64,000 nucleotides of DNA from Stenotrophomonas maltophilia R551-3 (GCF_000020665.1 NC_011071.1:4020501-4084500), one strand, 5' to 3'; positions 39,110 through 48,628 are shown, counted from the first letter of the stretch. Notes: generated by a model from the letters alone, not told the origin. Numbers and translations are program-made.

Positions 39110-39885
39110 CGGTTCTTTTTCGGCAGCGCGCGCACGTAGGAGGACTTGCCGTCCTTCTTCAGCTCGAACAGGCCAATCGCTGCCAGCAGGTCACTGAGCT
39201 TGCCGTAGCCATAGTTGCGCGGGTCGAACGAGGCCTGGTTGCCGATCTGGCTGCCGACCGGGCCCAGGTGCGACCAGCCATCCTCGCCCTCGGCCGAGGA
39301 CACCGCACGCCGCAGCATCTTCACCAGCCGCGTATCGCTGCGCATTTCCGCGCCGCTCTTGCGCGGACGGGCATCGTCATTGGCCACCGGTTCGTTCGGT
39401 GCCTGCTCGTTCGATGATTGCTCGACGTCCTGCACGCTGGCATGGGTCTGGCCCAGCGCTTCCAGATAGGTGAACTTCGAGCAGGCGTTGACGAACGGTT
39501 CCGGCGTTTTCTTTTCACCGAAGCCATAGACCTTCACGCCATCGGTCAGCAGGCGCATCACCATCGGGGTGAAATCGGCATCGCTGGACACAATGGCAAA
39601 ACCATCGAGGTTGCGCGCGTACAACAGGTCCATGGCATCGATCACCATCGCCATGTCCGAGGCGTTCTTGCCCTTGCTGTAGGCGAACTGCTGGATCGGG
39701 CGGATCGCGTACTCGTGCAGCACCGCCTCCCATCCCTTCAACCGTGGGCTCTTCCAGTTGCCATAGGCGCGGCGCACGTTGGCCACGCCGTAGCGGGCGA
39801 CTTCAGCCAGGACCTCGTCGATCTTCGAGGCCGGCGCGTTGTCGGCATCGATCAACAGGGCGATGCGCTTTTCCGGTTCGCTCAT
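39106..39885 (-). CDS. NYN (PIN-like) domain protein with C-terminal LOTUS/OST-HTH domain
   Basis: 259 residues. The NYN nuclease-like domain (~5-140) has acidic residues D13 and D15 in LLIDADNAP, GWEAVLHEYAIRPIQQFAYS, KGKNASDMAMVIDAMDLL and FAIVSSDADFTPMV, so the metal-binding set appears intact. A variable linker (145-180) follows. A C-terminal LOTUS/OST-HTH-like domain (~185-255) includes RLVKMLRRAV, GWSHLGPVGSQI and NYGYGKLSDLLAAIGLFEL. This NYN-LOTUS architecture (LabA-like) suggests an RNase with an RNA-binding module. Partner and target RNA are unknown. Its stop codon lies in a SMAG tip. Confidence 0.85.
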   Translation of the reverse strand: MSEPEKRIALLIDADNAPASKIDEVLAEVARYGVANVRRAYGNWKSPRLKGWEAVLHEYAIRPIQQFAYSKGKNASDMAMVIDAMDLLYARNLDGFAIVSSDADFTPMVMRLLTDGVKVYGFGEKKTPEPFVNACSKFTYLEALGQTHASVQDVEQSSNEQAPNEPVANDDARPRKSGAEMRSDTRLVKMLRRAVSSAEGEDGWSHLGPVGSQIGNQASFDPRNYGYGKLSDLLAAIGLFELKKDGKSSYVRALPKKNR

Positions 39886-40007
39886 GGATTCCTCGCGGGC
39901 GGTTGCCTGAACCCGAGTATCGCCGATCCGCGCGGGCGCTGACGTGACAACCGCCTGCCGTGCGAAGATGCCAAGCGCTTCCCCCATGCCCCCACTGGAG
40001 TGAGTCG

Positions 40008-41288
40008 ATGAGTCGCGAGCGCGTTCCCCACCTGGTTGTTGTCGGCGGCGGTTTTGCCGGTCTCTGGGCCACCCGTGCCCTGGCCCGCGAGCGCATACGC
40101 ATCACCCTGGTCGACCGCCGCAACCACCATCTGTTCCAGCCGCTGCTGTACCAGGTGGCCACCGCCGGCCTGTCCGCCCCGGATATCGCCGCACCGCTGC
40201 GCCACATCCTCGGCCACCAGCGCAATGTGGAAGTCCGCCTCGGCGAAGTGGTCACCATCGACAAGCAGGCCCGGCAGATCCGCATGGCCGATGGCAGCAC
40301 GCTGGACTACGACACTCTGCTGCTGGCCACGGGTGCCACCCACGCCTACTTCGGCAACGACCAGTGGGCCGATGATGCCCCCGGCCTGAAGACGCTGGAC
40401 GATGCCATCGCGCTGCGCCGCAAGCTGCTGCTGGCATTCGAACGTGCCGAGGCCGAACCGGACCCGGCGAAGAAGGCCGCGTGGCTGAGCTTCGCCGTGG
40501 TCGGCGGCGGCCCCACCGGTGTTGAACTGGCCGGCACCTTGGCCGAAATCGCGCGGCATACGCTGCGCAATGAGTTCCGCCACATCGACCCGGCCAGCGC
40601 CAAGGTGCGGCTGGTCGAAGCCGGCCCGCGCGTGTTGTCTTCGTTCCCGGAAGTGCTTTCGCTGAAGGCACGGCGGCAACTGGAAAAACTGGGCGTGGAA
40701 GTATTGACCGGTACCCCGGTGAGCGACATCGACAGCCAGGGCTTCAAGCTCGGCGATCAGTTCGTACCGGCCCGCACCGTGGTCTGGGCCGCCGGTGTGG
40801 CCGCTTCACCGCTGGCGCGCACCCTGGATGTGCCGCTGGACCGCGCCGGCCGCGTGCAGGTGCAGCCCGACCTCACCCTGCCTGACCACCCGGAACTGTT
40901 CGTGGCCGGCGATCTGGCCGCGCTGAACCAGGCCAACGGCAAGCCGGTGCCTGGCGTGGCACCCGCCGCCAAGCAGATGGGCAAGTACGTGGCCGAGGTG
41001 ATCCGCGCGCGCCTGCACAACAAGCCGGCACCAGGTCCCTTCAAGTACGCCGACTTCGGCAACCTGGCCACCATCGGCCGCATGGCCGCGATCGTGCACC
41101 TGGGCAGGCTGCAACTCTCGGGCGTCCTCGCCTGGTGGTTCTGGCTGGCCGCACACGTGTTCTTCCTGATCGGTTTCCGCAACCGCGTCGTGGTGCTGCT
41201 GAACTGGGCGGTGGCGTACTGGAGCTACCAGCGCAGCGCGCGCATCATCTTCGGTGACGACCAGGAAGACCGGCGACCCCGACGGTAG
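40008..41288 (+). CDS. ndh: type II NADH:quinone oxidoreductase
   Basis: 426 residues. A non-proton-pumping NADH dehydrogenase bound to the inner membrane. The FAD-binding Rossmann motif is VVVGGGFAGLWATRAL (~9-24), and the NADH-binding motif is AVVGGGPTGVELAGTL (~163-178). TVVWAAGVAASPLA and ELFVAGDLAALNQ complete the FAD site. The C-terminal amphipathic or transmembrane part (WWFWLAAHVFFLIGFRNRVVVLL) anchors it. The start is MSRERVPHLVVVGG at 40008. The stop TAG lies in the tip of a downstream SMAG element. Confidence 0.93.
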   Translation: MSRERVPHLVVVGGGFAGLWATRALARERIRITLVDRRNHHLFQPLLYQVATAGLSAPDIAAPLRHILGHQRNVEVRLGEVVTIDKQARQIRMADGSTLDYDTLLLATGATHAYFGNDQWADDAPGLKTLDDAIALRRKLLLAFERAEAEPDPAKKAAWLSFAVVGGGPTGVELAGTLAEIARHTLRNEFRHIDPASAKVRLVEAGPRVLSSFPEVLSLKARRQLEKLGVEVLTGTPVSDIDSQGFKLGDQFVPARTVVWAAGVAASPLARTLDVPLDRAGRVQVQPDLTLPDHPELFVAGDLAALNQANGKPVPGVAPAAKQMGKYVAEVIRARLHNKPAPGPFKYADFGNLATIGRMAAIVHLGRLQLSGVLAWWFWLAAHVFFLIGFRNRVVVLLNWAVAYWSYQRSARIIFGDDQEDRRPRR

Positions 41289-41383
41289 TGCCGGCCGCTG
41301 GCCGGCTGCTGCGCGGTCGGATCCCTTTCCGCAGGAAAGGGCTCTGACTCCGTCAACATCATCCACGCATGGCGTGGATCTAC
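41285..41383. repeat. repeat cluster: SMAG, GGGGTC-type repeat, SMAG
   Basis: A GTAGTGCCGGCCGCTGGCC element (41285-41306, plus strand) carries the ndh stop. A GGTCGGATCCC/GGGCTCTGACTCC hairpin (41315-41351) follows. A GTAGATCCACGCCATGCGTGG element on the minus strand (41361-41383) carries the stop of the convergent gene. Three repeat families fill the whole intergenic space. Confidence 0.85.
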
Positions 41384-41832
41384 CGGTTCATCGGGCCGCC
41401 CGGCACCCGCTGTTTCGACCAGGTGCGGCAGAAATCCTCCTTCCTCGCGGTGTCGGCAATCTGCGCGGTACTCCAATGCCGGGTGATCCAGATTGTCAGT
41501 ACGGTACTGCTGAGATGCCAGCGCAGCATGTCGTGCCTTGGCTGCCGCATCAGGTGGCGGCGTGCAACCCAGAACGCTTCGCGCTCGACATCAGTCGCCT
41601 TCTTCAACGCCTCAGGATCGAAGAACCGCGTCGTGAAGCTCCATGGATTCATCGGCTGGAATCCCGTGCGCTGCTCACTGCTGCATGCGGCCACACCACT
41701 GGGCGCACGGTCTGCCGGCTGCGGCCGGCCTTCCACCAGCGCCAGCCCGAGCAGGTACAGCAGGCCAGGCAGCAGCGCGATACCGGCGACCAGTACGACG
41801 ACGGAGATCCATGCTTTGCCGGCGGCACGCAT
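41380..41832 (-). CDS. hypothetical single-pass membrane protein
   Basis: 150 residues. One N-terminal transmembrane helix (WISVVVLVAGIALLPGLLYLLGLALV, residues ~8-33, N-in) is followed by a basic soluble domain with many Trp, Arg and His residues (FWVARRHLMRQPRHDMLRWH, STVLTIWITRHW). I recognise no family. It starts 4 bp after the stop of the lumazine-binding-like gene, so the two form an operon. The TAG stop is contributed by the tip of a SMAG element. Confidence 0.65.
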   Translation of the reverse strand: MRAAGKAWISVVVLVAGIALLPGLLYLLGLALVEGRPQPADRAPSGVAACSSEQRTGFQPMNPWSFTTRFFDPEALKKATDVEREAFWVARRHLMRQPRHDMLRWHLSSTVLTIWITRHWSTAQIADTARKEDFCRTWSKQRVPGGPMNR

Positions 41833-41836
41833 CGCT

Positions 41837-42268
41837 CTACAGCGCCTTCGGCTTCGGATACCACAGTGCGTTGACGATGACCCAGCGCTGGTCGAAGCGC
41901 CCCATGTGGAAGTAGTCGACGAACCACGGGGTTTCCAGCCGCACCGAGGCCGCGTTGCCGGTCACGTCCAGCACCGTGCAGCGGCGGTTCCATTGATCCT
42001 TCGGGGTCTTCAGCGCGCCCTGCTTCGTCAACGAAACCAGTTCTTCCTTCGACATGCGGCGCAGGCCCAGCCGTTCGTCGGGTGTATCGCCGAGGACCGC
42101 GCGCTTGGCCAGGTCCGGGTGCAGGGAGCGGGCGACGCGTTGCGGGTCGGCCTCCAGCTGGCCGTCGACGTAATCGTGGCAGGTGGCTTCGATGGCCGCG
42201 ATCGTGGCCGGGTCGGCGGCGGGGCTTGTCGCACCAGCAACAGCGAGCAACATGGCAAGCGTGGACAT
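41837..42268 (-). CDS. exported NTF2-like (putative lumazine-binding) protein
   Basis: 143 residues. A short signal peptide (MSTLAMLLAVAGATSPA) precedes an NTF2-like fold. ATIAAIEATCHDYVDGQLEA, HPDLAKRAVL and the C-terminal VDYFHMGRFDQRWVIVNALW are typical of the Lumazine_bd_2 family, small proteins that bind hydrophobic ligands. The catalytic role is unknown. ATG 42268 is chosen because GGAG sits 6 nt upstream; an in-frame TTG at 42280 overlaps that site. First gene of a two-gene unit. Confidence 0.78.
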   Translation of the reverse strand: MSTLAMLLAVAGATSPAADPATIAAIEATCHDYVDGQLEADPQRVARSLHPDLAKRAVLGDTPDERLGLRRMSKEELVSLTKQGALKTPKDQWNRRCTVLDVTGNAASVRLETPWFVDYFHMGRFDQRWVIVNALWYPKPKAL

Positions 42269-42318
42269 CCTGGTCTCCAAGGCTGGGGCGGGATGATCAT
42301 GGCATGGGCGGCGTACTT

Positions 42319-42341
42319 ACCCACGCGTGGCGCGGATCTAT
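42319..42341 (-). repeat. degenerate SMAG element at a gene stop
   Basis: Minus-strand ATAGATCCGCGCCACGCGTGG. The stem is imperfect and the tip is ATAG, but its TAG is still the stop codon of the gene at 42338. Confidence 0.65.
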
Positions 42342-42757
42342 TGCATCAGGCCCATTTCGTCGACGCCCAGCTGCATGTACATGAACGCGGCCGCTTCGTC
42401 GGTCATCGGCTGGCCCTTCGGGAAACTGTCGAGCCAGGCGGTGATGCGCGCATGCCGATGCTTCAGTGCATCGGCCATCGCGCGCTTTTCCGCGTCGGTG
42501 GCACGTTCCTGCATCTCGTCGCGCAGCAGGTCATCGCCGATGCCCCATTTTTCGGCCAGCGGAATCAGGTCGACCAGATCGGGCGGCACTCGGTCACGGC
42601 GCAGGTGGATGGGGTCAGCAGTGGCCGGGCCACGCTGCGCGGCCAGCTCTGCGGCGGTTCCGATCTGCCCGTGCTGCAGTGGCGGCGAGGTCGGCGCCTG
42701 GGCGCAGGCCGGCAAGGTCATGCAGGTGGTGAACAGCAGCATCCAGCAGGTCTTCAT
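42338..42757 (-). CDS. putative lipoprotein, function unknown
   Basis: 139 residues from MKTCWMLLFTTCMTLPAC, where LPAC is a plausible lipobox (Cys18). The mature part is helical with DLVDLIPLAEKWGIGDDLLR, ERATDAEKRAMADALKHRH and a C-terminal VDEMGLMQ. The pattern suggests a small SMI1/KNR4-like or EF-hand-free helical fold, but I cannot assign a family. Upstream Met codons (frame open to 42820) would remove the signal sequence. The stop lies in a degenerate SMAG tip. Confidence 0.65.
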   Translation of the reverse strand: MKTCWMLLFTTCMTLPACAQAPTSPPLQHGQIGTAAELAAQRGPATADPIHLRRDRVPPDLVDLIPLAEKWGIGDDLLRDEMQERATDAEKRAMADALKHRHARITAWLDSFPKGQPMTDEAAAFMYMQLGVDEMGLMQ

Positions 42758-42810
42758 CGGACCAATCCTATGTCCATGGCTGTGGCGATCATGGCATGGG
42801 CGGCGTCTCC

Positions 42811-42833
42811 ATCCACGCAAGGCGTGGATCTAC
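42811..42833 (-). repeat. SMAG element carrying the GIY-YIG stop
   Basis: Minus-strand GTAGATCCACGCC-TTGCGTGGAT. The TAG (42830-42832) ends the GIY-YIG gene. Confidence 0.85.
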
Positions 42834-43096
42834 AGGACCGGTGCCTGCAGCCAGGCCAGTTTGCGTTCGCGCGGCTGCTGCTTGAGCTGCCATTCGGCGC
42901 GCGAGGCGGCGGCCCGGTCCGGGTACTCGCGCACGGCCAGTACGCGCAGCGGCGGCCGCGCCCGGGTGTAACGCGCGCCCTTTCCGGCCTGGTGGGCAGC
43001 GAAACGCGCGTCCACGTCGGTGCTGATGCCGGCGTAATAGCTGCCATCGCGGCATTCGAGCAGGTACAGGAACCACGGGCGCAGGGACGAGGCCAT
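42830..43096 (-). CDS. GIY-YIG nuclease-domain protein (UPF0213/YhbQ type)
   Basis: 88 residues consisting of one GIY-YIG domain. The motif appears as [18 protein letters not shown] (the GIY and YIG positions degenerate to LYLLE and YYAGI). R31 in [18 protein letters not shown] is the catalytic Arg and the C-terminal region has [12 protein letters not shown]. Such single-domain proteins (E. coli YhbQ) are DNA nucleases of unclear role. The start is at [11 protein letters not shown], which the family supports. The stop is contributed by a SMAG element. Confidence 0.88.
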   Translation of the reverse strand: MASSLRPWFLYLLECRDGSYYAGISTDVDARFAAHQAGKGARYTRARPPLRVLAVREYPDRAAASRAEWQLKQQPRERKLAWLQAPVL

Positions 43097-43140
43097 GGCC
43101 GGATTATGCCGTGTTGCACTGCAGCGGATATACTGGCGCC

Positions 43141-43336
43141 CGAATGCAGGAGAGAGGCGCCGCGCTGGCGCCCGCCGAAGGCGCAGGCTCCCATGATCGC
43201 TCAGGCCGGTGGGCTGGAATCCCACCAACCATGCATTCGACTCGCCGAGCTGGAGAGAGGTCACCGGGCTTGCCCGGCACGATCCGCCGAAGGGGCACGC
43301 GGCCCATGCCGCTGAACTCTCAGGCAAAAGGACAGC
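43141..43336 (+). ncRNA. tandem glycine riboswitch upstream of the YicG-type gene
   Basis: Two glycine aptamers in series. Aptamer I: P1 is CGAATGCA (43141-43148) paired with TGCATTCG (43232-43239), with GGAGAG (43149-43154), GCCGAAGG and CTCAGGC cores. Aptamer II: GGAGAGAGG (43252-43260), GCCGAAGGGGCA (43286-43297) and CTCAGGCAAAAGGACAGC at the 3' end. The short linker and the cooperative tandem layout are typical. It lies ~90 nt before the start of the downstream gene. In this class glycine usually turns expression on. Confidence 0.93.
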
Positions 43337-43427
43337 GGGAGCGGCACCGGTCATCGTCATCCCGTCATTGCGCAGGCAGTGGCGGTACACGCGCATGGCC
43401 GGCCCCACCGCGCCCGGAGCCTGTCCC

Positions 43428-44045
43428 ATGCTGCTGTCCATCATCTACCTGATCGCCATTTCCGCCGAAGCCATGACCGGCGCGCTGTCCGCCGGCCGCC
43501 GCCGCATGGACCTGTTCGGTGTGATCATGATCGCCTGCGTTACCGCCCTCGGCGGCGGATCACTGCGCGACATCCTGCTCGGTCACTATCCGCTGGGCTG
43601 GGTGAAGCATCCCGAGTACCTGGGCTTCACCGTGTGTGCGGCGCTGATCGCCACCTGGGTCGCACGCTGGATGCACCACTTCCGACGCACCTTCCTGGTG
43701 CTCGATGGACTGGGCCTGATCGCCTTCACCCTGATCGGCTGTTCGATCGCACGTGAGGCCGGCCATGCCATGCCGATCGTGCTGATTGCCGGCATGCTGA
43801 CCGGCGCCTTCGGCGGCGTGCTGCGCGACATCCTCTGCAACGAGGTGCCGCTGATCTTCCAGAAGGAGCTGTACGCGATCATCGCGCTGCTGACCGGCGC
43901 GGCCTACCTGTTGCTGCTGCACTGGGGCGTGGCCGACGCCACCGCGATCTTGTGCTGCCTGGGCGGCGGCTTCGCGCTGCGCCTGCTGGCGATCCACTAC
44001 CGCTGGGAAATGCCGAAGTTCGTCTATCACGACGAAGTGCATTGA
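43428..44045 (+). CDS. yicG: YicG/TRIC-type (UPF0126) membrane protein, glycine-riboswitch controlled
   Basis: 205 residues, the same length as E. coli YicG. Two homologous halves of three transmembrane helices each carry the UPF0126 signature ([14 protein letters not shown] near 40; [17 protein letters not shown] near 124), with a seventh helix at the C-terminus. The family is related to trimeric intracellular cation (TRIC) channels. The upstream tandem glycine riboswitch argues strongly that this member exports or equilibrates glycine, or an ion coupled to it. GGAG lies 8 nt before ATG 43428. The frame extends far upstream through the riboswitch, which is not coding. Confidence 0.92.
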   Translation: MLLSIIYLIAISAEAMTGALSAGRRRMDLFGVIMIACVTALGGGSLRDILLGHYPLGWVKHPEYLGFTVCAALIATWVARWMHHFRRTFLVLDGLGLIAFTLIGCSIAREAGHAMPIVLIAGMLTGAFGGVLRDILCNEVPLIFQKELYAIIALLTGAAYLLLLHWGVADATAILCCLGGGFALRLLAIHYRWEMPKFVYHDEVH

Positions 44046-44055
44046 TTGTTTGACG

Positions 44056-44132
44056 GTAGTGCCGGCCGCTGGCCGGCAACACGGCACGCGCCCGCAGATT
44101 CCGGCAGGTTGCCGGCCAGCGGCCGGCACTAC
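44056..44132. repeat. SMAG palindrome pair, GCCGGCCGCTGGCC type
   Basis: Facing GTAG-tipped hairpins with a 27-bp spacer between yicG and smeI. The ~200 bp from there to the smeI start contains no other feature I can name. Confidence 0.9.
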
Positions 44133-44330
44133 CGAATGCGTTGCATGACCATGGTCATGCGGCATTGGCCGGGGTGATTGGCTACCATTGTCACCCCGTC
44201 GCTGCCGCGACGGCATCCAGCCACGCCGCGCCCGCGGCCCCGCCAGACAACTCCCTCCCCGCTGCCCGTGGTGCCGTGAACGCGCCGACGGGCCCGCATG
44301 TCCCTGCGCGCGCAGGGCGCAGGATGCCCC

Positions 44331-45497
44331 ATGTCTGTCGCCGAAAATTCCCGCTTCCGTCGTGCCCGCCTGTTGTGGGCGGTGCTGGCCATCGCCCTCG
44401 TCGCCGTTCTGGCGTGGTGGCTGTGGCCCCGGAACGGCGCCGGCAGCAGCGACGATGCGCCGGGCAAGACGGTGCCGGTACGCGTGGCACGCGCCAGCGC
44501 CGAGCCGCTGGTGCTGCGCCTGAAGGCGGTCGGTACGGTCACCCCGCTGCACAGCGTGGTGGTACGCAGCCGCGTGGATGGCGAACTGCTACGGCTGCAT
44601 TTCCAGGAAGGCCAGCAGGTGAAGGCCGGCGATCTGCTGGCGCAGATCGACCCGCGCCCGTATGAAGTGAAGCTGGCACAGGCGCAGGGTACCCAGCAGC
44701 AGAATCTGGCCGAGCTGGAAAACGCCGAGCGCCAGCTGCAGCGCTACCGCGAACTGCAGAAGCAGAACTACGTGTCCGGGCAGGAACTGAGCGACCAGCA
44801 GAGCAAGGTGCGCCAGCTGCAGGGCCGCCGCCTCAGCGATCAGGCGTCTGTTGATGAAGCGCGCCTGCAGCTGCAGTACACCCGCATCACCGCGCCGGTC
44901 AGTGGCCGCGTCGGGCTGCGCCGGTTGGACGTGGGCAACCTGGTGCGCGCCAGCGATGCCGAAGGCCTGGTGACGCTGGCGCAGACCGCGCCGATCAGCG
45001 TGCTGTTCACCGTGCCCGAACCCGAGCTGCCTGCGCTGCTCGATGCCGTGCAGGCGCAACCGGCACTGGCGGTGGAAACCTGGGACCGCGAAGAACGCCG
45101 GCAGCTGGCCCGCGGCTCGCTGTCCAGCGTCGACAACCGCATCGATACCACCACCGGCACATTGAAACTGCGTGCGCACTTCGACAACCACGATCTGGCG
45201 CTGTTCCCCAACCAGTTCGTCAACGTCCGCCTGCAGCTGGGCGAGCAGCCCGCGCTGCTGATTCCCGATGCCGCCGTGCAGTTCGGCAGCCAGGGCAACT
45301 ACGTGCATATCGTCGACAAGGACAGCAAGGCACAACGCCGCACCGTGGTGCTCGGTCCGGCCGATGATGGACGCGTGGCCGTGCGCTCCGGGCTGGCCGC
45401 AGGGGACAAGGTGGTGATCGAAGGCATCGACGGGCTGGAAGACGGCACGGCGGTGGAGATCATCACCGAGGAGGCCGCGACCAAGGCCGGCGCATGA
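44331..45497 (+). CDS. smeI: RND efflux periplasmic adaptor (SmeI/MdtA-like)
   Basis: 388 residues. An uncleaved-looking N-terminal hydrophobic segment ([19 protein letters not shown]) anchors it. Then come a beta-barrel/lipoyl region ([20 protein letters not shown]), an alpha-hairpin coiled coil (~95-165, [20 protein letters not shown]) and a second lipoyl half ([19 protein letters not shown]). The membrane-proximal domain follows. It bridges the inner-membrane pump to a TolC-type channel. An adaptor plus two pump genes is the MdtABC arrangement. In S. maltophilia the only such set known to me is SmeIJK, hence the symbol. AGGAT lies just before the ATG, and the stop overlaps smeJ by 4 bp. 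Confidence 0.9.
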   Translation: MSVAENSRFRRARLLWAVLAIALVAVLAWWLWPRNGAGSSDDAPGKTVPVRVARASAEPLVLRLKAVGTVTPLHSVVVRSRVDGELLRLHFQEGQQVKAGDLLAQIDPRPYEVKLAQAQGTQQQNLAELENAERQLQRYRELQKQNYVSGQELSDQQSKVRQLQGRRLSDQASVDEARLQLQYTRITAPVSGRVGLRRLDVGNLVRASDAEGLVTLAQTAPISVLFTVPEPELPALLDAVQAQPALAVETWDREERRQLARGSLSSVDNRIDTTTGTLKLRAHFDNHDLALFPNQFVNVRLQLGEQPALLIPDAAVQFGSQGNYVHIVDKDSKAQRRTVVLGPADDGRVAVRSGLAAGDKVVIEGIDGLEDGTAVEIITEEAATKAGA

Positions 45498-48400
45498 ACC
45501 TCTCGCGCCCCTTCATCCTGCGCCCAGTTGCAACGACTCTCCTGATGGTGGCGCTGCTGCTGTCCGGTGTACTGGCCTATCGCCTGCTGCCGGTGGCGGC
45601 GCTGCCGCAGGTCGATTACCCGATCATCCAGATCACCACGCTGTATCCGGGGGCCAGCCCCGAACTGACCACACGCACCATCACCGCACCGCTGGAGCGC
45701 CAGCTCGGCCAGATTCCCGGCCTGAAACGACTGTCGTCGACCAGTTCCGGTGGCGCCTCGGTCATTACCCTGCAGTTCGGGCTGGAGGTGTCGCTGGGTG
45801 TGGCCGAGCAGGACGTGCAGGCCGCCATCAACGCGGCGGGCAGCTTCCTGCCCGGGGACCTGCCGGTGCCGCCGGTGTACCGCAAGGTCAACCCGGCCGA
45901 CACCCCCATCCTGACCTTGGCGGTGACCTCGCAAGGCCTGTCGCTGCCGCAGGTGCACGATCTGGTGGATACGCGCATCGCCCAGCGCCTGGCGCAGTTG
46001 CCCGGCGTCGGCCTGGTCAGCCTGGCCGGTGGCCAGCGCCCGGCGGTGCGCATCCAGGTCAATCCAGCGGCGCTGGCCGCCAACAACCTGGGCATGGACC
46101 ACATCCGCACCGCCATCGCCGCCGCCAACGTCAACCTGCCCAAGGGCAGTTTCGATGGCCCGATCCGCGCGGTGATGCTCGATGCCAACGATCAGATGCG
46201 CAGCGTGGATGAGTACCGTGCCCTGATACTGGCCTGGCGCGACGGCGCGCCGCTGCGGCTGGGCGATGTAGCCACCATTACCGATGGCGCCGAGAACCGC
46301 CAGTTGGCTGCGTGGAGCGGTACCACGCCGGCAGTGCTGGTGAACATCCAGCGCCAGCCCGGCGCCAACGTGATCGCCGTGGTCGAGCAGGTGCGTACGC
46401 TGCTGCCGCAGCTGCAGGCCACGCTGCCCGCCGGCGTGCAGATGAATGTACTGAGCGACCGCACCGAATCGATCCGCGCGTCGGTGCGCGGCGTGCAGAA
46501 AGAACTGGTACTGGCCATCGGCCTGGTGGTGCTGGTCACCTGGGTGTTCCTGCGCAATCTGCCGGCCACGCTCATTCCCAGCGTCGCGGTGCCGCTGTCG
46601 CTCATCGGCACCTTCGCGGTGATGCTGCTGGCCGGCTATTCGCTCAACAACCTCACGCTGATGGCGCTGACCATCGCCACCGGCTTCGTGGTGGACGATG
46701 CCATCGTGATGCTGGAGAACATCGCCCGCCATCTGGAGGAAGGCGAAAGCCCCCGCGAGGCGGCGCTCAAGGGTGCAGCGGAAATCGGCTTCACTCTGGT
46801 GTCGCTGACCGTTTCGCTGATCGCGGTGCTGATCCCGCTGCTGTTCATGGCCGACCTGGTGGGCGCACTGTTCCACGAGTTCGCGGTAACGCTGGCGGTA
46901 GCCATCGGCATCTCGCTGCTGGTCTCGCTGACGCTGACGCCGATGCTGTGCGCGCGCTTCCTGAAGCCACATGCGAAGGGGTCAGAGCCCCACGGGGATC
47001 TGACCCCGGCCCAAGGGTCGGATCCCGCCAGGGCTCCGACCCCAAAACCAGATGTCTTCGACCGCATCATCGCCGTCTACGACCGCCAGCTGCGCTGGGT
47101 GCTGCAGCGCCAGCCGCTGATGTTGCTGGCCACCGTTGCCACCCTCGCACTGACCGTGGCGCTGTACTTCGCCGTGCCCAAGGGTTTCTTCCCGGTGCAG
47201 GATGCCGGCCTGGTGCAGGGCATCAGCGAAGCGCCGCAGGCGATCTCGTTCCAGGCCATGCGCGAGCGCCAGCAGGCGCTGGCCACGGCCATCGAAGCAG
47301 ACCCGGCGGTGGCCAGTGTGTCCTCCTACATCGGCGTGGACGGCAACAACGCCACGCTCAACACCGGCCGCCTGCTGATCGAACTGAAGCCGCATGGCGA
47401 CCGCGATGGCGCTGCGGTGGTGATGGCGCGGCTGCAGCAGCGCGTATCGAAGATTCCGGGCATCACCCTGTACCTGCAACCGGTGCAGGAGCTGGGCATC
47501 GAGGACCGCATCAGCCGCAACCAGTACCAGTTCACCCTGACCACGCCGGATCTGGAAACGCTGGAAAGCTGGACACCGAAGCTGCTGCAGGCCTTGCGCC
47601 AGTCGCCGGCACTGCGTGATGTCGCCAGCGATCTGCAGATGCAGGGTCGGCAGGCGCGCGTAGCAATCGACCGCGATGCGGCGGCGCGCCTGGGCGTAAG
47701 CGTGGAAGCGGTAGCCGATGCCCTGTACAACGCCTATGGGCAGCGCCAGATCTCGACCATCTTCACCCAGGCCAGCCAATACCGGGTGGTGCTGGAAGCC
47801 GATCCGGCGCGCCAGCCGGGACCGGAAGCCATCACCGGCCTGCGCGTGCGCAACAGCGCCGGGCAGACCGTACCCCTGGGTTCGGTAGCGCGGGTAGAGG
47901 TGGGTCCGTCCGCACTGCTGCGCAATCACGTGGGCCAGTTCCCGGCGGCCACGCTGTCGTTCAATCTTGCCCCGGGTGCTTCGCTGGGCGAAGCGGTGGA
48001 TGCCGTGCACGCCGCGCGCGCGCAGGTGAACCTGCCGCAGAGCATCGAACTTCGCCTGCAGGGCGCGGCGGCCGCCTTCAGCAGCTCGCTGTCGTCCACG
48101 CTATGGCTGATCCTGGCGGCCGTGGTGGTGATGTACATCGTGCTGGGCGTGCTCTACGAGAGCTTCATCCATCCGATCACCATCCTCTCCACCCTGCCCT
48201 CGGCCACCGTCGGTGCGCTGGCGGCACTGTGGGTAAGCGGACGCAGCCTGGACCTGATCGCGGTGATCGGCATCGTGCTGCTGATCGGCCTGGTGAAGAA
48301 GAACGCGATCATGATGATCGACTTCGCACTGGACGCGCAGCGCACACGCGGCATGTCACCGCGCGAGGCGATCCATCAGGCCGCGCTGCTGCGTTTCCGG

Positions 48401-48628
48401 CCGATCCTGATGACCACGCTGGCCGCGCTGTTCGGCGCAGTGCCGCTGATGCTGGCCAGTGGTTCCGGCGCGGAGCTGCGGCAACCACTCGGCTGGGTGA
48501 TGGTGGGCGGGCTGCTGGTCAGCCAGGTACTGACCCTGTTCACCACGCCGGTGATCTACCTGGCCTTTGATCGCCTGCAGCGTGGCCGTGCGACGTCCCC
48601 GGTGGCCGTTGACGAGGCGCGCGCGTGA
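45494..48628 (+). CDS. smeJ: RND multidrug efflux pump subunit (SmeJ/MdtB-like)
   Basis: 1044 residues with twelve transmembrane helices and two large periplasmic loops. The proton-relay aspartates are D401 and D402 in [17 protein letters not shown]. Other landmarks are [20 protein letters not shown] at the N-terminus and [20 protein letters not shown] near residue ~877. MdtB/MdtC-type pumps act as heterotrimers, so SmeJ probably works together with SmeK. Residues ~495-517, in the cytoplasmic loop between TM6 and TM7, are encoded by a GGGGTC-type repeat pair and have no family counterpart. ATG overlaps the smeI stop by 4 bp. Confidence 0.93.
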   Translation: MNLSRPFILRPVATTLLMVALLLSGVLAYRLLPVAALPQVDYPIIQITTLYPGASPELTTRTITAPLERQLGQIPGLKRLSSTSSGGASVITLQFGLEVSLGVAEQDVQAAINAAGSFLPGDLPVPPVYRKVNPADTPILTLAVTSQGLSLPQVHDLVDTRIAQRLAQLPGVGLVSLAGGQRPAVRIQVNPAALAANNLGMDHIRTAIAAANVNLPKGSFDGPIRAVMLDANDQMRSVDEYRALILAWRDGAPLRLGDVATITDGAENRQLAAWSGTTPAVLVNIQRQPGANVIAVVEQVRTLLPQLQATLPAGVQMNVLSDRTESIRASVRGVQKELVLAIGLVVLVTWVFLRNLPATLIPSVAVPLSLIGTFAVMLLAGYSLNNLTLMALTIATGFVVDDAIVMLENIARHLEEGESPREAALKGAAEIGFTLVSLTVSLIAVLIPLLFMADLVGALFHEFAVTLAVAIGISLLVSLTLTPMLCARFLKPHAKGSEPHGDLTPAQGSDPARAPTPKPDVFDRIIAVYDRQLRWVLQRQPLMLLATVATLALTVALYFAVPKGFFPVQDAGLVQGISEAPQAISFQAMRERQQALATAIEADPAVASVSSYIGVDGNNATLNTGRLLIELKPHGDRDGAAVVMARLQQRVSKIPGITLYLQPVQELGIEDRISRNQYQFTLTTPDLETLESWTPKLLQALRQSPALRDVASDLQMQGRQARVAIDRDAAARLGVSVEAVADALYNAYGQRQISTIFTQASQYRVVLEADPARQPGPEAITGLRVRNSAGQTVPLGSVARVEVGPSALLRNHVGQFPAATLSFNLAPGASLGEAVDAVHAARAQVNLPQSIELRLQGAAAAFSSSLSSTLWLILAAVVVMYIVLGVLYESFIHPITILSTLPSATVGALAALWVSGRSLDLIAVIGIVLLIGLVKKNAIMMIDFALDAQRTRGMSPREAIHQAALLRFRPILMTTLAALFGAVPLMLASGSGAELRQPLGWVMVGGLLVSQVLTLFTTPVIYLAFDRLQRGRATSPVAVDEARA
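46978..47043 (+). repeat. GGGGTC-type repeat pair inside the smeJ coding sequence
   Basis: GGGGTCAGAGCCCC-ACGGG-GATCTGACCCC (46978-47007) and GGGTCGGATCCC-GCCA-GGGCTCCGACCCC (47015-47043) are two inverted repeats of the family found intergenically at 30333, 38291 and 41315. They are read in frame without a stop, encoding [20 protein letters not shown]. Confidence 0.85.
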
